From Daphnia carinata (taxonomy: Eukaryota; Arthropoda; Branchiopoda; Diplostraca; Daphniidae), in the NCBI RefSeq assembly GCF_022539665.2, contig NC_081336.1:2604001-2668000 (forward strand): a stretch of DNA of 64,000 nt, written 5' to 3'. Every line of letters starts with the position of its first letter. The stretch's first letter is position 1. The position numbers and the translations under genes were made by a program. Positions 20,414 to 31,300 of the stretch are shown in pieces. The notes under the pieces are model-generated. The model was not told the origin of the DNA and searched no databases. It saw only the letters and a list, made by a program, of their open reading frames with translations.

Positions 20414-21878
20414 TCAAACAGCCGCTGGTGAAACCAATCTTTGCCGGACTGGAGCCTCTGTGGGTCTTCTAACTTGCTGTTGGGCGGTCTTGACGTGTAA
20501 TTGTTGATTGTGGGCCAACCTGGCAACAGGCGAAACGGATGGCTGACGTTGATGATAGAATGGCAGACGGGCGCTGGTTTGAGGCCGCTGTTGAACGAAT
20601 GGAAGGTGTCCAGTTTCAATGTCATTTGCGTTATCGTCTGCAATAAAGATGCGGATGAGTTGTTCAGCATTGTGAGGGCAAGTTGAATAGAAACGAGCGC
20701 AAATTTGGTTATTGGCACGGCCTTGTTGAGAAGCGCCTATTTGGGCCGCTCTGTAATACGATTCTTTAGGTGTGTTTCTATCCTCTTCGTTCAACGGAGA
20801 CATCGGATAGCTGTAAACAAAAATGGAAATTAATTATGATTTTATTATCCAGGTAAAAATTGATGTACCCGAAGATATTCCGCAAAATTTTCTCGTCTTC
20901 CGTCAGACTGTGTTGGGACTTCTGGTAGACTTCGCACATAAGACGGCGGCCGCAGGATTGTTCATCGAATTGCGCAGCCATGTACAGATAAGCATTTCCA
21001 TTTGTGCGTGCTGCTTCGAATTCAAGACGAAGTTCTTCTGGTGATTCTTCGGAGCTATCCTCTTCGCTATCGAATTCTTCTTCACTATCATTTTCTTCTA
21101 CCACGTCGCGCTTCCTGCGGCCATTTTCATAACCTCCAGTGAATCCACCTGCGTTGTTCTCGTAACCCGTTGCAAAGCTGTTTCCAAGGCTTCCACCGTT
21201 GGAATACAAAGGAGCGGGGGCATCATACACTGGAGCATAGGAATAAGGAGCAGGTCCACTATAGACAGAAGGAGGTGGAGGAGGAAGGTACGTGTAGCTT
21301 GGCTCGTCATACTCTTCTTCACTTGCACCGAGTCCCTTAAGTTTAAGAAGGGAACCAGCAAAACCTAAAGCTAAACCTAATCCTGATCCTCCAATTGCGC
21401 CTTTCAGGAATCCACCAAGGAAGAGGAGAGCAAGTGGAGCTTTTAATCCAATTAAACCTTTGGTTACGAGGGCGAATTTCAGAGCCAACACCTTGGCGAG
21501 GATGACAGCTTTGCCACCGAGGAGGATCAGCGGAATCTTGAGCAACAGCTTGCCGAGAGCAGCTTTGAGTAAGAGTTTTTTAAGTGCCAAAAGAGCGAAA
21601 GGTTTGCCAAGCAAAAGAGCGAGTTTGATTTTAGCTAATGCGATTAAAAGTAGTGGTTTCAATAGGATTGCTTTGATGCCCAAACCAAATTTGCGGGACT
21701 GAATGACAGCTTTGCCTGTAGCATGCTTCTCGTGCAGTGCTTCTAATTCGTGAAGTCCTTTATGGATAAGTTCTTTTAATTTAAAGCTTGGTGGATGGTG
21801 AACACTGCTCTGACTCGGCTGCAAAGTGATGGCCAGCTGCAGGCAAATCAGCATGAGGATTGATAGTCTGGAACGCAT
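20414..21878 (-). CDS. secreted Lys/Leu-rich protein, tandem paralogue C
   Basis: Exons 21,878-20,869 and 20,810-20,414 give 468 residues. Signal peptide 1-24; Lys/Leu domain about 61-182; a Pro/Tyr/Gly linker (SYTYLPPPPPSVYSG); RRKR at 254-257; a long acidic run (EENDSEEEFDSEEDSSEE); then LEFEAARTNGNAYLYMAAQF, CGRRLMCE, and in exon 2 NNQICARFYSTCP followed by a Gln/Pro/Val-rich tail. Reading straight through the 58-nt intron gives an artificial tail, so the GTACAT donor and acag acceptor are used. This keeps the phase-2 junction seen in all paralogues. The hydrophobic domain is nearly identical at DNA level to B. Secretion and processing are inferred; no function is claimed. Confidence 0.87.
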
Positions 21879-22139
21879 TTTGTGAGAACCTTTGATGATT
21901 GAATGTTGAAATTTATTGATTAGTTACGTTTCTTCCACAGCGTTTAGACTTAAATAGTTAAGTTGATTTAACTTAATAACCTTTCTGATGTCGTCTGTAA
22001 CGTAGGTAAGAAGCTGTTTAGAAGCACTTTGTGTTCTGAAGTTGAAAATTTACTGACGGCTGTTTGGAGCTTTTTGTTTTGATCACCTCAACTGATCGAG
22101 GAAATGTCAACAAGTGATGCTATTCCTCGTTGATGTTGA

Positions 22140-22372
22140 CTCATTTTATAGGGGAAATAGTCCATCGCGTATTCGCATTGATTCCTGGTCACACAATCTC
22201 TGATTTCTAACGTCTTTTGTCTTTTATGGAACTTTGTTTCCACTTTCTTGATTTTTAGAGGACTGACCAAGAGCTGACACATAAACGAAAACGAATTGTC
22301 ATAGCTGTGCGCAATTTCACTTGTCTGCCAAAATCGCCCATTTACCTTCCGGACACTATCAAAGAGAAACGA
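22140..22372 (-). promoter_or_regulatory. promoter and shared upstream module of paralogue C
   Basis: Motif 2 lies at 22,344-22,370 (minus strand GTTTCTCTTTGATAGTGTCC), motif 1 at 22,235-22,250 (CAAGAAAGTGGAAAC), and the TATA box CCTATAAAA at 22,143-22,151. Confidence 0.65.
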
Positions 22373-23371
22373 TATTCGAACAACAATTGGGTCTCCTCCA
22401 CTTCCTGAATTCCATCATTTTTCTTCATGTGGCCTGGCTTAAAACTTAAGTTAGAACAGCGTACCCTTAGAAATACTATTTTCTAGCTACTGATTAATTT
22501 GTATCTGTGTACAATTTGGATAGAAGTAGTTACATATCTATTGTTATAGGACTTTTCAAATTAATAAGTTGAATCCATCTTTGCACTTAAGGTTAATGGC
22601 AGTGAAAGTATGAGTGAAGTTGCGCATCATTAAGTTAAGTTTCTCTACTTTTTGACAAGGGAATGCAAACCACTGTTAATCAAAAATTACAATGTTTGAC
22701 TTCCCTCAACGTTTTATAACCATTTCTTGAGTATTTCTATTAGTATATTTTAATTACATCTGTTTATGTTTTTCCATTTGAAACCGAAAATGATGAGGCT
22801 TACTTTGAAAATCAATCTATTGCTTAATGACTCAAGTGCTGACAATGCAGTTTAGAGTTCGGCGCATGAAAATCTTTGTTGGAAAGGAATATATCAATCA
22901 ATGCTCTCATTTCTTCCTAATCAAACGAAGATTCGTTTGAAAAAGTTACCTGTTTTATTAGTTTTGCAGGTAAATAATAACTTTGCTACATTTTTATTCA
23001 ATAATGCAGGGCCGACTTCGAGTAATGCCTCAAAGTGAAACGTAAAATATTCATAATGCAACAGATAACGTAACCTAAGAAATTTTCCTCTTTTCTCACT
23101 ATTTAGTGAACTACTTTCTTAACACGTGAAGATCATCGTGTAAAGCTAAAGGTAATCCACTCATTAATGTTACCATCGTTAGTTGAAATGTACGACATTT
23201 ATATTCTTAAAATTGTATTGCACATTCTGACGTCATAGATGGGATTAAACAGAAAAGATTCTCTACTAAATGAATTCATGCGAAGAAGCAACGCTAATAT
23301 CTCAGGGATGTGCGGTGAACAGATTGGGGCTGATCGACAGCCCATGCAGTGGGCCTTGTTCCACTTGCAAT
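22373..23371. other. intergenic, no gene seen
   Basis: AT-rich spacer between paralogues C and D. No supported feature. Confidence 0.5.
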
Positions 23372-24821
23372 TCAAGCAGCTGGAGCTGCAACGAATCTCT
23401 GCCGGAGTGGTGTAACCGGAGCTGATGCAACGGGCCGCCTAACTGGCCCCGGTGTAGTGTTCACTTTGTTGAGCTGCTGTGCCTGAATTGGCCTAGTTGC
23501 GGGTTTCCATTGCTGGGTAGGCGAGATTGGCTGACGGTGGTGATAGAATGGAAGACGGGCACTCGTCTGAGGTGGCTGCAGATGGGCAACAGGGCGATTG
23601 TCTTGTTCAACTTCATTGGTTTCAAAATCTTCGGTAACAAACATATGAATCAACTGTTCAGTGTTGTGCGGACAAGTGGAATAAAAACGAGCGCAGATTT
23701 GATTGCTGGAACGACCCTGATGGGATGCGCCAATGTGGGCTGCTCTATAATAGGCTTCCGTTGGAGTGCCCTTGTCTTCATCCCTCAACGCTGGCAATGG
23801 ATAACTAAGGCAAAAAAGGTAATTGCATATTTAATTGATTAAAAATATGAAGTTATAATTAATACCCGAAAATGTCTTTCAAAATGATTTCGTCTTCAGT
23901 TAGGCTTTCGTGCGCTTTCTGGTAGACTTCACACATTAAACGACGACCGCAGGATTGCTCGTCAAACTGCGCTGCCATGTAAAGGTAAGCGTTGCCATTG
24001 GTGCGCGCTGCTTCGAATTCCAGTTTCAGATCATCAGCTGATTCTCCGGAGAAGTCCTCTTCACTGTCTTCTATTTCTTCCCCACTTTCATCATCGTTTA
24101 CGTTACGCCTCTTACGGCCACCTCCGTAACCTCCTCCGAATCCTGAAATTCCTGATTCGAAATGGTTTCCGCCAAGACTTGCTCCACTGCCGTAAGAAGG
24201 AGCTGCAGGAGCGCCGTATGATGCTGGAGCGCGGTATGCAGGTGGAGGAAGAACATAGGATTGTACAGGTGGGTAGTAATAATCATCGTATTCTTCTTCG
24301 CTTGTTTCGTGTCCCTTCAACTTGAGGAGTGAACCTGCAATAGCCAAACCTAAACCAGTTCCTTTCAACAGGCCTTTAAGGAAGCCTCCTAGGAAGAGCA
24401 TGACTAGCGGTGCTTTTAATCCAACCAATCCTTTGGTGATGAGGGCGAATTTGAGAGCCAACACCTTTGCGATCAAGGCTTTACCACCCAACAAGATCAG
24501 AGGGATCTTGAGCAACAGCTTGCCCAACACGGCTTTAAGGAGGAGCTTCTTAAGAGCTAATAAGACGAGTGGTTTGCCGACCAAAAGGGCTAGTTTGATT
24601 TTAGCCAAGGCCAGTAGAAGCAATGGTTTGAAGAGGATAGCTTTGAGGCCGATTCCGAATTTCCTCGAAGAAATGACGTCTATCCCGTGTTTGCCGTGAT
24701 CATATCGCGTCTCGGACAATCCTTTCAGATTGTAGCCCGATGGTTGATGGCTGTGGCTCGGTTGAAAATGGACGGCACAAAATAGGCACACCAGCATAAG
24801 AATTGAAAAGGTAGAACGCAT
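23372..24821 (-). CDS. secreted Lys/Leu-rich protein, tandem paralogue D
   Basis: Exons 24,821-23,866 and 23,804-23,372 give 462 residues. Signal peptide 1-24; Lys/Leu domain about 50-172 (VGKPLVLLALKKLLLKAVLG); a Tyr/Pro/Gly linker (YYYPPVQSYVLPPPAY, then Gly-rich); RKRR at 236-239; an acidic run (DDESGEEIEDSEEDFSGE); LEFEAARTNGNAYLYMAAQF; CGRRLMCE; and in exon 2 NQICARFYSTCP, a His/Pro/Gln region and an Ala/Pro-rich end. It is shorter in the N-terminal spacer than A-C. A 5'UTR intron is likely at 24,833-24,898. It lies at the upstream end of the cluster. Family unknown. Confidence 0.87.
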
Positions 24822-25029
24822 TTTTCAAATATCTGCAAAATGAATTTCAGGTTTTTGTTATAATTGGATTTAATAATGTTTGATGTAATTTGCTTTACCT
24901 TAATCGGAATCACTCGAAAGAGATGTTTAGTTTTCAAAACAGGTCTAAACTGTGAGAAGTTGAAGACGATGTGCTCGATCACTTCAGCTGACGGAGAGAT
25001 GAAGGTAACTGATACTTAAACTTCATCTT

Positions 25030-25257
25030 TCGTCGCATTTTATAGGTAAGAACACAACCGCCCAGTTCATTTTCACCTTTTCCATTATTGAATCGCATAC
25101 CCCTTCCATTTTTATTGCATTTTCCTATTGCAATCTGTTTCCACTTTCTCTGTGTTTAATTGCGGCTTGACACACAAAGCGCCGAGTCAAGTGTCACGTC
25201 ACACTTGTCTACAAGATCAACCGCTTTACCTTCCGGACACCATCAAAGAGAAAATGA
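25030..25257 (-). promoter_or_regulatory. promoter and shared upstream module of paralogue D
   Basis: Motif 2 lies at 25,228-25,256 (minus strand TTTCTCTTTGATGGTGTCCG), motif 1 at 25,137-25,150 (GAGAAAGTGGAAAC), and the TATA box CCTATAAAAT at 25,037-25,046. Confidence 0.65.
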
Positions 25258-28200
25258 GAGCACATTAGTTTAGGAGCAATCGACCTGTCGTCGATTGTTT
25301 TATTTCTTTGATTCTCTTTCTCTTTGACACATTGCAGAATGTTCGTCTCTCTTCGTGTCTCTGATATACGCAGAAGCTGTTTCTTTGCTGAACTCCAATT
25401 TCATCGCCATAAAAGACCCGAAGGCGTGGGCTATCAAAGAAAGAAGTTTTTTATCGATGATACCGCTAGACAGTTTATTTGTCTGTTAGGTTTCTAAATG
25501 CCACAGGTAATGCGTGTTGTCTTTTTCCGCATGTTTTCGCTTTTTCAGCGAATTACGATACGTTGTAAATAGTTTTTCTTTTCAGTCTGTTGAGGGATAG
25601 TGAACGGGTCGCCTCGTTGTTGAACTGATTCGTATTATTCCGATACGGATTGCCCTGAAGGCCAGAAATTCGATCCGAGTTCAGCGAGAGAGATCTATAA
25701 TGTTGAGACCTTTTTAGGGTATCCAATAACGTAGTTAAAAGGAGTTTAATCTTGAGTTTCATCGTTGACAAGGAAATGGCAAATTAAATGTTCCAGTTTG
25801 ATAGAATCTTGGCCGAATGGCTTTGGACCATGAAATGGAGCATTGCTGAGTAGGGTTGCACGCCCAATGCTAGATTTGCATCGAAGTAACGATACAACAT
25901 CGCAAAATTCGAACTCAGTCTCGAAAAAGCAGTATCTCATGTGAAAATATGAATCAAGAGAAATTTCACTTGCATCGATTGCTCTTTATGGCGGGGAGAA
26001 AGAGAAAGCAAATGTCTTTTGTTTTTCGGCGTATTTTAGATGGTATTACAGGTCTAACACAGATGCAATAACTATTGATTTCTAAATTCACGTATTTTTG
26101 TCATAAATGACTATGATATTGTAACAATAGGAAAGAGTTTCATCTTACTATTGACGGCTTTGCAGGGCGATCAGCGAAACTTTTCCATTATTTTTTCTGC
26201 CCGAAATCTTCAACCTCACTCTACAAATTGACTTTACGTTGTCAAAGTAAGGAAAAACCTAATTGCTTTTAAATTTCCATATCATTGTTAACACTGGTTG
26301 AAAATGTACGTCTTCATTTGGAAATAATTCACTCTGAATGTTTCTCTTTTTGCATTAGGTATGTTATATTACTTGTATAAATGGCCGCTAGATGCTCACG
26401 TTCTTGTTCAGAAGAGGTGGATGACATCGGCCATCATTAGTAGAAACAAGTGAGGTTCTGCCGGATAAAGGATATGCCGACTTTTCGTATTTTTATAGCC
26501 ATACTATCAAGGAATGACATTCCTAAATTCAACACAGTTTTATGTTTGGGAGTTAAAATGGAATAGCAAAAAGAAAATGGATCCAAAAATACCGAGAAAG
26601 CCAGGTCCGTTTCCCTTGCCACAATATTCCCGAAATTCCACCACGCAAATCTACAGATGTGCTAATATCTTTTTGTTTACGATTCTCATTTAGTTGCATA
26701 TTATTCGTTTAGTTGCAGCTATTTGAAAATTCCAATTGATCGTTTGTCCTTCGTTAGTGTCGCTGTGCTGCCAAGACGAATAGCTTTTGCACCCCTACAT
26801 TTCCAACCAAAACAAAAATTATATCCTGGTTCGTTAGCTTTGACATAGTGGTTTCAGGATTGCTCAGCGAGACAACACACTAACCAGATTAACCGGTTTA
26901 AATTAAATACCCGTAAATCAACATGCTCATCTTCAACTAACTTGTAAAGGACCAATCATTGCCGTTTCACCGCCATCACGGCGAATCTCCTTTTTTTTTC
27001 TCCTTTTCACATGACTAAGGAAATTCAAAGTATTCTTTTTTCTCACGGAATTCTGATATCAGTTTCTTATGTAGCTATTACGTGTTAAAGAAAAACCGCC
27101 GACTAGTTGTTTTCCTAGCTTTTTGGAGTGCTACAAGTGTTTCCTTTCCACGATAAACGTGTTGAAAATCTACTTTTTCTCTCCCTGAATTTACGTCCAC
27201 CAATTGCTTGCTCATCGACCTCTGATTGCCCTCCAACTTTTTGTTCTTATTCAACAACAACAAAATCGAGAGATAATTAAACAAAGACGTTGTCTTGTTA
27301 GACTTGTTTGCATGTTGCTGAAGAGGTGTCAACCCGAGAGGATGAACGTATTGTCTGCATGGAATTCCGGTTCGAATGAACAAATTTCTGTCGGCAGATG
27401 TCAGTGTCCACCAAACGACAAATCATCGTGCGGTTTGGATGACCATTGCCCACACACAGTCACGGTCGTTACTTTTGAAACTCAACGGCAAAGAATGATG
27501 GATTGGTGTCCTTCGTGACATCGTGGTTGTTGTTCTTTTTAGACGTAGTCCATTTTAATTTAGATCAGATGGTACTGTACAGCGTGAAGATAATCAACTA
27601 TAGACTGAGCAGAAGACGTGTAGCAGACACGTGTGAAACAAAATATACGACCGAAGCACCATCTGCGTGATGTTGTCAGTTGATTGGCACACCAGTCTTA
27701 TAATTAGTCTAATTGAGATTGGTCATCGAACCCGGATCAGTGTCTCCTCCTTTCAGGCCAAACCAACAATAACAAAAAAAAGATGGCCTCCGTAAATGGA
27801 TATCTGATTAAAAATAATGCCCATGATCATAATTTAAAACACCGGTGCCGGTGAAAGTTCCGTATGCATATGTTGTGTCTAATAATACGGTCTAATTAAT
27901 AAACTGTGGTGCAGCACGTGCAAGTCGGCGAACAGAACTTTCCGTGTTTCTTTTGTTTCCCATGTATTTTACGTTCCAAGATAATGAATCGTTTGCATAC
28001 AATTTCGATAAATGTAGCGTTATGCTATTTGCATAAAAAAACAAGGATCAAAATTGAGGAAGAGACACCAGGAAAATAAAAAAAAGAACATATCTAAACA
28101 TCAAAAAGTCTTCAAACTAAAAAAAAACCTAAGCTCCTCCCATACTCAAGTGTTTGGCCACCAGACGTCTCTGCCATCATTATGGCTGGCAAAGGCGCCC

Positions 28201-28397
28201 TTAGGAGCGATGAGCACATGTGTTCAAGGTTCAGTTACAAACAGTGCATGCTACGTGATGGTCGGGCGAAGATAATCACACGAGATCTAATTTTTGTTTC
28301 ATTGAGAATTATTTCTCGACTGTGATTCCGCCAGTTTGTTATTCGTGTTGTTGTTATTTTTGTCGACAAGGGAAATTGCAACGAATCAAAACGGAAA
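25258..28397. other. intergenic, no supported gene
   Basis: Spacer between the secreted-protein cluster and bib. Minus-strand open frames at 25,553-25,940 look weakly protein-like but match nothing I recognise. The last few hundred bases before 28,398 probably hold the bib promoter and 5'UTR. Confidence 0.45.
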
Positions 28398-31300
28398 ATG
28401 ACTAGTGTGGCGACGACACCATTGACGAGTGCCGGTCTTGAGAATTTGATGACGACATTGTTGGAACGTTTTGAGACGGCCCGTTTGGAGGAGGAAGCGG
28501 GAAATGGCAACAAGATGCGGGTACCTATGCAGGCTGAAATTCGATCGCTAGATTTCTGGCGTTCCATTGTGGCCGAATGCCTGGCTTCCTTTTTTCTCGT
28601 CTTCATCATCTGCGGCTCGTTCATTCCATGGTCGGGGCACACGCCGCCCGCCATCAGCATCGCCTTGGCTTCCGGCTTCTCTGTGGCAGCCCTGACTCTC
28701 TCCTTCGCCCAAATATCTGGTTTGATATATTTGTACTTTGTCGTGTCTGTTTATCTTTACGTCTTTTTCTCTCTCTCTCCCCAAAGTAGCCTTCCATTAG
28801 TAGAACTAACGAGATGCTAACCATCGTGAAAACGATGCTGTTAGTCGCCGACTGATTTGCTGGCATACTTTCTAAACATGTTCTCGTGGTTTTCATCAAC
28901 ACTTAAACATCTGTTTCTTTCTGACGTTCGGCAGGAGCTCATTTGAATCCAGTCATGTCTCTGGCTTTGTTGGTCACTCGCAAAATATCACCGATGAAGG
29001 CTCTGCTCTACGTCACATCGCAAGGAGGTGGTGCCATCGCTGGAGCGGCTCTCCTTTATGGGTAATATAATAAAGTTTTATTCTTTTTTATTTAATGGTC
29101 ATTTTTATTTTTTCTCGAATATGTGGGCAGTCTATGTCGGAAACGATAAAGTAGTTTGACACCACACAACGTTTGGTTGTCCCCTCCCTCAAACTCTAGA
29201 ATAACAAGCACGTGTTCTTTCTCTTTCCTACTCTCTTTTTTTTCGATGCACGCCGGAAATAGATGGTTGACCTCCTAATGACCTTACCCCCCTCTTCCTC
29301 TACGTACTACACCTCCCCCGCTCTGCCTTTTCGGACATTTCGAAAAGAAAATTGAGGAAAAATTGGATTTGGCACCGTGCCTTTTTCTCGTAGTCGTAAG
29401 AAGACACTCGTATTGTGTATTGTTTGCGTTTTTAGGCGTATCGAAAAACCGCAAATTTATTGAAAAAACAGGAAGCCTCTTTTCTTTCCTCTACTGAAGT
29501 ATGTCTTTCACTTCCTATCGATGCGTTGGAGAGGCAACTTCTTAGTAGGAAACTATTCTTCTTCATCTTGTCTGTGCGTTTTCGTTTTTGGCCAAAACTA
29601 GAAAAGCCAGTGAATGCAGCACACCAAAACTTGTTTGTCTATTCCTTGTGTTTGAGCAGGCCCCCGACACAACTGAGAGCCTCTGCTTGCCAGATGTCTG
29701 ACCCCGTTGGCTTTTTCTTTACTCATTATTTTTATTTCACTTCCCCCCTTATCTAGACTTCGCCGCCCTCTCTTTTTTTTGCTCTGAAGCTCCCCCCCCT
29801 ACATCTTGCGAGACCCCCCTTTTGTTATTTCGTCTACGGTTTGTGTGTATATATACATTGTATATAGATATATACTTATCTTTTAGCTGAATAGAAAGCG
29901 AGCGTTAGATCCCTTCTTTCCAAACGAGCCGGCCTGCCCTTTTAGGATCGGAGTAGGACCCAATTAAATCCGATTTTTTTTTTTGGTTCGTATTGTTTAA
30001 ATTAATGTTCTCTCGCTTCGTTTTTTTTTTTGTCCAGCATTAGAAGACGTGATGGCGTTCTTAATGTCTTTGAATGTTGGTGTCGGATGCGTTGAAGAAG
30101 AAGCGCTTGCGTCGTTGAATTTGAGATCTCTTAAGGGGTCGTTCGAAATGGGTTGGGAGAGAAAAAAAAATGGCCCAACAAAAAACGATTGGATCATATC
30201 AAATGTCGCTGAAAAGAAAAAAAAAGAGGCCACTTGAACAAATCGAGCTGACGTCACAATATTTGTGCACAGGGTGACGCCCTTTTGCGCTTCATTTTTT
30301 TTTTTCACTTCGAGTTATAGAAAGAAAGAAATGAGAGACGACGCTAATATCTTGAAAAGCTCTGGAACTCATCATTTTGTTAAGAAAAAGAGGCGGATAT
30401 TTTAAGAGGCTTCCCTTTTTTTTTCTCTCCATTCAAAAAGATTTTTTTTTTCTTACTCGCAGAAAGAAAAAAATCTTGTCAGGTATTTTTTTTTTTTTTG
30501 AAAAAGGAAATTTGATGAAGCGATCATGAAAGCCTAAATAAAGGAGGCGGAGTAGTAGCAGTAGTTAACATTTTTTTTTTTTTTTATCCTCCTTCCATTG
30601 TTGTTTCGAAAAAAATGGTCCCTCATGCGTGTGTTGCATCCACGCCTCCCGACGATTTCTTTTCAACTCTGATTGTTTTCGGATTGGGCTGAAGATTCTC
30701 TGGGAGCGATCATCCGATAAGGGGTGCACCTGCGCTACGATAAGTCTAGTGTCAATATGCCACGTAACATTTGCAGATTGAAAGCCCAATCGGATATCTA
30801 CCCTTCCCCGAGATGCGGATTAGAATTCAATCAATCGTGTCCGTTCCAAGTGCTAGATATAGTCCCCCCTCTCCGGTAGGCCTACTCTATTAAAAATAAT
30901 TCCATGAAGTTGTGTAACCGGATCATTCCATTGCGAAAACCACTTCACCACTACGCTTCGCTGTAGCGCAACATTGAATGATTTTTTTTTCGGGACAAGA
31001 GGGATGGGCAGTTGGTTTGGGAATGAGAACAACTTAATTGACGTCTGAATTGACGCTGAAGAAGAAAGAAACAGTTACTTACTTACTTTTTTTTTGTACC
31101 GAATAGAAATGTGGCATTTCCTGTCGTCGTCCTCGATCTGTCCGACCTTTTTTCTTAGGCAACACATTTTCCTTCTCTCACTCCGCCCTATCGTTTTTTT
31201 CTAAGGGTAGGAGTAGGACAAAAAACCGATTGATACGATTGACATGCAAAAGGGTAGGAGTATCTAAAGGTTAAAGTTACACACCATTGTGCAGCTTTCC

